Positions 27,401-36,400 of a stretch of DNA of 64,000 nt are shown in pieces (position 1 is the stretch's first letter; each line of letters starts with the position of its first letter). The stretch lies in NCBI RefSeq assembly GCF_032854445.1, contig NC_088303.1, forward strand, positions 17,741,501-17,805,500, read 5' to 3'. Below the pieces are notes generated by a model. It searched no databases. It was not told the origin of the DNA and saw nothing but the letters and a program-made list of their open reading frames with translations. This stretch comes from Liolophura sinensis. Taxonomy: Eukaryota > Mollusca > Polyplacophora > Chitonida > Chitonidae. The position numbers and the translations under genes are program-made.

Positions 27401-30400
27401 TGTGCATTTATCCAGAAGACAGCTGTGGAGAGGGCCATTCCAGAAATGGATAAGAGACTGGCAACCGTAAGTATGGCATCATTCTATGCTGGCACACAGA
27501 CACAGACCCATTGCGGATCAACTGTAGCTAGTCGCACATGATATTTGCTAGTAAAACAGGAGAAAACTGAACCAATTCGATCTGATGAAGTATGGATTTG
27601 ATGCAATCTTCACTCTAAAACTCTTTTGTGAAACATTTCCTGCTTTCTTTATTTCACCAAAAAATAATTCATCATAATGGCCGTCTGTTATTTTCTACTC
27701 TGAGGATGACATAAGTTTACATAGTTTGAAATAGAAATAGCATAAATTAGTTTTCCTTCCATCCATCTGCACTAATGCATATTAGAAAGAATGAGATGTG
27801 GTAATTTTGTCTCTATTGCTCTTTCAGGAGATTGACCTGAGGAAGCATGCGCGTAATGAGGGACGTCGTTACTGCGATCCTGTGGTGCTGACCTATCAGG
27901 CAGAGAGGATGCCTGAGCAAATACGACTCAAGGTAATTCTGGTGTAATCTGTAGAAAAGCATATGAGAGGGCTGGTCAGCAGGATGGATTTGATTATATC
28001 GTGAAAACTAAATGTGTACTGGCCTATATTTCATTTGGAAAATATGGTTTCCACTTGCTTGAAACTTTTGCCTCTACATAGAAAGTGTTTGATGAGACAA
28101 GCACTTTCAGCTATCATGCAATGAAGGTGATAATTAAAGCTGATGCTCAGTCGAATAACAAGCAATACTCTGCGCAAATTGGATTAACTTTCCTCAGCCA
28201 TCCAACACTGATTCAGAGATGCCCTATGTTTGTCAGGTTGGAGGTGTGACTCCCCAGCAGATTGCCGTGTATGAGGAGTTTGCCCGGAACATACCAGGAT
28301 TCTTACCTACAGTGACACACACCAGTCTGCCCTCGGGAATTGCCAGACCAATGCCTGTCAGAGACCAGGTAACACATTTTCACCTCCTCTCTACTGAGAG
28401 ACAGACTCGTTGCAGCATTTGTTGTGAATTTGAGTTGTGTAATGTGGTTATTTAGCACAACCAAAAAGATGTATTAAGAAGACGTTACAGGTATTGATCA
28501 TATAAATATTTGCTCTTGGGTTTGTTGAAGCACATCTTCATGGAAGAAAAAAGGCCTACTTGAGATGTTTTACATGCTCATTTGTGCTGTCTTTCAGCAG
28601 TCATTTGCCACAGATGAAATCTCACAGATGTATGACAAGATCGCTTCAGAAATCAAGCAGCATGTTCAGATGGTAGCCCTTCCCCCAGGCAACTCCCACT
28701 TTGTACAGTTGCACAGTCTGATGGAGGCAGTACTGCTGGCCAGGAGCTCACACGAGATCGTGTCTGCTCTGGCCCTTCTGCAGAAGGTATGTAGCTATTG
28801 ATTATCCACAGCTGGATTAGCCCTTCCTAACATTTAAATGCGGCCTCAGTCATCTTATTAGTCCTCTACAAGTATCGGAGGCAACTATAGTTTTACAGCT
28901 GGTGTGTTGGTTTTCCATACTTTTGTTCAAAATGGTTCATTACATTGAAATGTAGTATGTGGCTTGACCATAATGACCTACAGTTCATGTTAGTTTTGAG
29001 CCATTTTGTCAGTTTTCAACAAAATTATGACCATTTTAATGCTGCTCTTTTCAAACGTTTTTATCTTTTTTAAAGAATGAAATTTGGTATGTGGGTTAAC
29101 CAAGATTTAGAGATCAATATTGGTTTTAGGCTATTTCCTTCATGTTGCCTGAAGATGGTCTGTAGAAGCAGCAGTATCACAGGATTAATTCTGCACCCCT
29201 GAAATCTTGTTTTTACCTGTTGGCAGGCTGTTGAGGGGTTGCTGGATCATTTCACAGCGATGCCTAACGACAATGAGCTGATGCTAAGGTTCAGAGACTG
29301 TCACCTGCTGGTGCTGAGAGGTCTTCAGGATACCCGAGCATATGGCCCACAATGGACAAACAAACAGGTCACCAGGTGAGCTGACATATCTTACAAGCAG
29401 AAGTATTTGTGCTTGTTTAAAGGCAAGAACCAAGAGACTTAAGAACTTGTACACAACAAACACTTCTGGTTGAAAGGGAAAGGGATAGTTAATAGTTGGG
29501 TGCATATAATTTGTTTTGGTAAACCTATTACCTATGTTACCTATGTTTTTTCCACTTATTTCATAAGAAAATAGTGAATGTTTCACAAATGTCGCCTTAA
29601 ATTGTTTGAGTTTGTAGTTATCCAAGAAAAAGTTTGTATTTCTAGCCATTGCTTATTAAAGATGCAGATTGTGATGTATATATTATTCATAAATGAAATG
29701 TAAGTAAGTGACCACGAATAAGTATACCTATTTGTGTGTCATGATTAGGTGTCTGATTGAAAGCCGAGATGACCGGAAGTACAACGTAGAGGCCATGGAC
29801 TGTTTGATCAGAGCGCACTTTGTCAACATGCCGCAATATGATTCACACCTGGCATCGGTAAGACTCAGGCTAGACATCGCGGAATTTAATGACCTCAGTT
29901 TGAGTCCAGCTCTTGCTAGCCTCCCTTTTGGATGGTCTACCATCAACCGGCAGATGGGTTTCCCCCGGGCTCTGCTTGGTTTCCTCCCACCATAATGCTG
30001 GCTGTCATCGTATTAGTGAAATATTCTTGAGTACGAAATAAGTGAATCCATCCTCATCTAATGCATTGCTTGCCTGAAAGGTAGTAAGACACAACACGCA
30101 CAGACCCAGAGTCTTCATAGTAATGTTATGACAAGCATTCAAGTGCTAATGCCATTGTCATTGTTACCAGTGTTGTCATTAGTTCACACTTTGCCCAGTT
30201 GCCCTTTCTTTTCTGTTAGATAATCAATAGGGAAGTTGCATTGAGTGATATTTACGGGGATTATGAATATTCATGGGTACAAATGGTATTGGAGTTGGGT
30301 GGATAGTATTGTATGAGAATTTCTGAAGTCTCAAATCATTGTTTGTTACAGCTGATGGAGAATGGGCTGAACTACATGGCTGTGGCATTTGCAATGCAAC

Positions 30401-33400
30401 TTGTCCAGAGGTACTGTGTGGATGACAAACATAACAGTCAAATCAGTGAGGTAAGTGGACTTTTAAATTTTCAACCTAGATTTTCCTGAGCGATGGAAGT
30501 TTCGTTTTACCTCGCAGAATACATGTAATTGCTGGTTTTGTTTGAATAGAAGTGGTTATCAATTGTGATCTTTCCATAGATCGAAAATACACTGTGCTCT
30601 CTAATAGTTTAAAAATCAACCTGCATGTATAAGGAATGGTGATCAACAACTTGCACATGGGGACAGCAGGGGAGATAACCCCTGGGTGTCATCCTAGATG
30701 AATAGGAGCATATGACTGTATTGTTGGGGTGTAGTTGTTTGATTACCTTACTATATTTAATGTGGTAATGCATCATTTTTTATGCTCTTCTTACCTTTAA
30801 AAAACTACAAATGTTCGTTGCATTTCTTTTGAAGGGGGACTTTTTCAATACGATTGAGACGTTAGCTAGAATCGCTTCACACTCAAGACAGGCACCTGAA
30901 GGGTGAGTTTGTCTCTAGCTAATAAAATTTGCTCTGTTAAACGGTTGTGTGCATGAAAGGTCCCATTGACAGCTCAGGGCATCTGCTGGTTGCAAAAGAA
31001 ATATTTGGAATATGGATGTTAAGAAACAACAGAATAAACAAACAAAGAATTAAAACCTATTTTAGTATTTAAATATTGTAGGCAAGAACTGGATAAACTA
31101 GTGTATACAAAAATGTGTCCTGTGTTACATGTGTGTGTTTTGTTTACAATATTTCATCTATAGTTTAGGAGTGAGTGAGTTTAACGTCATACTCAACAAT
31201 TTTTCAGTCATATGACGACGAAGGAATCCTTAGGGTTCATGTACGTGTAATGTGCCTCCTTGTAGCAGGACGGATTTCCACCGCTCTTTTATCTAGTGCT
31301 GCTTCACTGAGACGACTTACCAAAGGCAAGTAAGCCGCCTCGCCCGAGCCATTATACTGATACGAGTCAACCAGTCGGTGCACTATCCCCTTCATGCTGA
31401 ACGCCAAGCGAGGAAGTTACAACTCTTTTGTAGAGTTCTTTTATAGTCTTAGGTGTGACTCGATCAAGGATTGATTGCTTAGGAGTTTTCATGTGAAACA
31501 TTCTGCTTGATTCTAATTCATTCATCCACCTTATGAGGCCAGTGACGATTTTTTTTGTGAAGTTGGATTAATTTCTTATCAGAAAATCTTCAGTTTTTGG
31601 CATCAAAAGTATAATTTTAAGGTTTTTGTGGGATTCTGAAGGTGTGTTTTGACTGGCCAGACTTCACTATCTTCTTCATGAAGTCTGTATTTGGTATTTT
31701 AAAACCCTTCTTAATGTCTGTTGTAGTTGAATTTAGATTGTAGTAGTACAACATGACTGGTTTGAACAGTCCACATGTAATGGGTACAGAACTTTCTGCA
31801 GGCTTTGTCCATTATGATGGCACCTTGTTAAGACATTTAATGCACCAGACCTATGATATGATTATATAAGAATACAAACAGAGCTTGGTACTGCAGAACG
31901 TGTAGCTAAATTGTGCAAAGAAAAGTTTCTGTATATTCAAATTTCATCTAATGTAATGTTTGTGATAAATTTTTTTGGCAGGTTAAGTGCTCTGTTGGAG
32001 ACAATTCGACAGAATAATGATGGCGGGCTGTTAGATCGCACCCCGAACCAGGGAGGTCCCACCATCATGATGCAGACTGGGATATCTCAGGCACGTGAGT
32101 TTGATGATCCCCCAGGCCTGCATGAGAAGACAGAGTACCTGTTGCGTGAATGGGTCAACATGTACCACTCACCTGCAGCCGGCAGGGACAGCACCAAGGC
32201 CTTCTCTGCTTTTGTGGGTCAGGTGAGTTACAGTTCAGTTAGCAACATATTGGAGATTTTTGTTACAAGATGAATAGGTGAAAACTGTGTACATGTGTGA
32301 GTGACTTCGTGAAAGATAGGAAGCTTTATTTTACAGGAGTTTATCTAAAGAAAACATGATTGTAGCTGTGGCTTATTTCCCTTTTATGCTCCAGAGATCA
32401 ATTGTAAACCTTGGGTAGGAAGTTTCTTTTTGATTTTTCCCCTAGATCATGTGTAGCATGCATTGTGATAGTTGTTGTTCTACAGTGCTATGGCCGTGGG
32501 TAGATTGTAAAGTAGATTGTCAGGAATTATATCTCTCCAGCGCCAGGTTATGCTGAAATGACTGAAATAAAGACTTTACAGTAATGAAAAGTTGAGCTGT
32601 AGTTATGTGATAAGCATCGTTTGATAGTTTAGTCTGTGACCAGCATGATGACACATGATTATTACTCTACAGATGCACCAGCAGGGTATCCTGAAGACAG
32701 ATGATCTCATCACACGGTTTTTCCGTCTCTGTACAGAGATGTGTGTTGATTTGTGCTACAGAGCTTTAGGCGAACAAAGCCAAAACCCGACTCTAGTCCG
32801 AGCCAAGTGCTTCCACACCCTGGATGCCTTTGTTCGTCTGATCGCCTTACTGGTCAAGTACTCAGGAGACAACAGCAACACAGTCACCAAGATCAATCTT
32901 CTAAACAAGGTGTGTGTCTTTCTACTGTAGCGAAAGGCTTTTCGGAGAAGGAGGGGCTACGTGGCTGAAGTGGTAGCAGACCAGCGCAGGGCAATGACCC
33001 AGAAGCCTGTCACCAATGTGGTGGCTGTCAGTTTAAATCCAGCCCCTATGGGCATCCTCTCCGGCCATACCTGGGAAGGGCTTGCAGCAACCTGCACATG
33101 GTCATGGGTTCCCCCAGGGCTCTGTCCAGTTTCCTCCCACCAGAACGCTGGTTGCTGTTGTATTAGTGAAATATTCTTGAGTGCGGTGTGAAATACCAGT
33201 CAAGTAAGCAAATGGTAATGAGAGGTGTCTCTGAATCATTTTCTGCTGTTGTACTGCGTCTTCAGGTTATATCACTGTTACTTCTGTTTGATAGGTTTTG
33301 GGTATAGTGGCTGGAGTACTCTATCAGGACCACGAGGTTCGGCAGAGTGATTTCCAGCAGCTCCCCTATCACCGCATCTTCATCATGCTCTTCATTGAAC

Positions 33401-36400
33401 TGAATGCACCAGAGCCTATCCTGGACACCATCAACCTTCAAGTTCTCACAGCATTCAGGTAAGTCTGCTCTTATCTGCTATCCTGGACACCATCAGCCTT
33501 CAAGTTCTTACGGCATTCAGGTAAGTCTACTCTTATCTGATGTCCTGGACACCATCAACCTTGAAGTTTTCACAGCATTCAGGTAAGTCTATGCTTATCT
33601 CCTGCTCGGCAATCCTTAATCTGTCCAGATGAGGATGGATAGAGAGGATGAGGAATTAAGCTACCATACTAGTATTTCTTAATCCTCACATAGATTTCAT
33701 GATTTCATGACCTTCATTAACGTGAACACATACTCTTTTGTTTTTTATAAATATGAAATGTCAGGTATTCTTTCACACAATACATCATACTGCTTCATAT
33801 CACATGTTTTATTGTTTAATGTGTACATTGCTCTTTTATCTATACCTTGATTTTGTTTTATCAATCAAATTAGGACTAATTATGTTAATGGCTATTACAG
33901 TTGTTTTCAAAAGTTGTTATTTGTTGGTTAATCCTGTTTATGCTGAACAAGATGATCATTGTTCATAAGTAATTGTAGACTATTTTTGATCTCTTTGTGA
34001 CAGCAATACATTCCACATCCTGCGACCAGTGAAAGCCCCTGGGTTTGCTTATGCCTGGCTGGAGCTGGTATCTCACAGAGTCTTCATTGGCAGGCTGCTG
34101 GCCCTCACGGTCCAACAGAGGGTAAGACAAATAGACCTGTTCATGTCACTCCCTAGATACACATGTTATGTGGGATACTATTGAAGAAAGAAAAGAGTAA
34201 TGACTGTAATAACAAACCTGTGATGGGTAGATGGGGCAGATCATTAGCTAGTTCTCCTTGATGTGACAAAAACTAAATGTGGCTTACCAAACTCACTGGT
34301 AATTTTGTCACGGATATTATTACGTTCAGGCCAGGCAACTGAGAGGCCAAACTAGTTTTTAGAAGAAATAAACAAAGTGTGTTTTACAGAAAGTCCCAGG
34401 TATGATAGTAACCAACTTCGAACTAGAACAGGCAGTTTCTTTCACTTTCTCCCACCATTTAGCCTTTTATAATTCCAAGCCTTCTGACATCTTGTGACAG
34501 TCTCTTTGTGCAGGAGGAATTTCACAAGATGCATTGTGTGAGAGTAATAGAACTTCATTATTTCATCATTTTGTTGTCTGTATTCAAGGCAGTGTGTTGA
34601 GGGGTGGGTTATGGTGTTTTTGTGTTTGGATGGCATTACCCAGATATAGGGCAATATTTTAGAGCACAGATACACAGTTCAGGTCTTCTTTCATTCTGAA
34701 CCCTGAAACGAATGGCCCGTGTTTATAGATAGGATGTAAAAAAAAATGTGATCAATCAATCATCCAACAAACAGAGCGACTAATGAAAGGTGAAATGTAC
34801 TCTAACCTGTAAATAATTTGACTTTAAGGTCAGTGTACCAGTGAAGATAAAAAGGCATTACTTTTCACGCCATGTGTCAGATATGTATGAATTATTAATT
34901 TTTTTTGCGGGTGTGTGTTACCAGGCATGGGGAATGTATGCCCAGTTACTGGTCGACCTGTTCAAGTTCCTGTCTCCTTTCCTGAGAAATGCTGATCTCA
35001 CTAAACCTACACAGCTTCTTTACAAGGTAACTATCAAAACAGGTTGTTGCACAATTCCACTTTTGCAACCCGTATACTATTTTCTTTGAGGCTCAATTTA
35101 GGTGGATTATATTATGGATCGAATTTATTGTAACTATATACAGATACAAAAGTACAGATAATTTTATAATCAAGGCAATTAAGTGTAGTAATAACTTATA
35201 CGTGTAGTAATAACATATATTGCATAAAATTAAATGACTAGTCATAACTTTTGCTAATGGCGACATTTCTCTTGGCAGGGAACACTGCGTGTGTTGTTGG
35301 TGTTGCTCCACGATTTCCCTGAATTCCTCTGTGATTTCCACTATGCTTTCTGTGATGTGATCCCGCCAAACTGCATTCAGATGCGTAACCTTATCCTCAG
35401 TGCTTTCCCTCGCAACATGCGCCTGCCCGACCCGTTCACACCCAATCTCAAGGTGGACATGTTACAAGACATTGCCCAGCCTCCGCGGATCCTCACCAGC
35501 TTTGTCTCCATGATACAGCCTCCATCATTCAGGAAGGTAAACACAGCTCTCATTTCTACCCATGTATTACAATGGACTACTTAGTATGTTTGATCTATTT
35601 GTGATCTTATTTTGATCTTATTGTTGGGTGTTTGGTATTGTTTGCCCTTTACTTTGATCCATAGATTTAGCCAGAATTTGAAGTCACTTATTTCCAATTT
35701 TCTCCTGTTTTCCCTGTCTCTGCCATATTCATTTTGTTTGAATAGGGTGTCTAATAGACCCTGATACACACCCTGGCTAAACCGATGCTCTGGACACTCC
35801 AATTTCACTATGGGAAATGGCATTAAGAATGATTTTAGACGTCTAAAAGTATTGCGTTTGTTTGATTGCAGAATCTGGAGTCCTACCTGAAGACAAGGTC
35901 ACCCGTGACATTTTTGTCAGAGCTTAGAGGAAACTTACAGGTATGCCAAGTATTTTTATAGCAACATAAAAAAAAAGAAAAACAAAAAAGATAAGAGAAT
36001 ATACTGTAGAGAAACTTTGCAGATGTTGACTGCTCAATGAACTTGACCTGCATACTGTGACTCAAATTTTTTTATATATTTCCGATTTTACTGTAGATTA
36101 GGAGAACTGAAGTATTTGGAAGCCTAAATTGAAGGTTTCCAGGAGAGGGAAGAATCATTTTACTTTTGTCAGTGTTGTTGTATGTGTTCAGTCTGGCTAA
36201 AATGAAAAAAAAAAAAAAAAAAAACTTGAAGGTAAATATTTAAGGTGCATTATGGTGTCTGTGTGACTTCTAATATGGCTAAATACTTCTAAGTATTGCT
36301 GAATAAAAAGTGAAAATTAAATTTTGAAATATGTGTGTTGTTGCTGTGATCAGGTGGATGAGCCCGGGATGAGGTACAACATCCCTCTCATCAATGCTCT

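Larger units (their letters stand above)
25188..28368 (+). other. CNOT1: CNOT1 CNOT9-binding region, DUF3819 (exons 31-36)
   Basis: Exon 31 opens with DLKPGN and a Pro/Thr/Ser-rich linker, then enters the conserved domain at LSGLAPHI. Exons 32-36 carry [41 protein letters not shown] and AVYEEFARN. This helical bundle (about residues 1410-1648) binds CNOT9 in known complexes. Confidence 0.9.
28598..32100 (+). other. CNOT1: CNOT1 connector HEAT region (exons 37-42)
   Basis: Residues about 1649-1890 link the CNOT9-binding bundle to the C-terminal domain. Conserved points include [25 protein letters not shown] and [16 protein letters not shown]. Exon 37 has a tandem NAGNAG acceptor (CAGCAG, 28595-28600), so one Gln may be optional. 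Intron 41 holds a reversed SINE-B. Confidence 0.85.
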
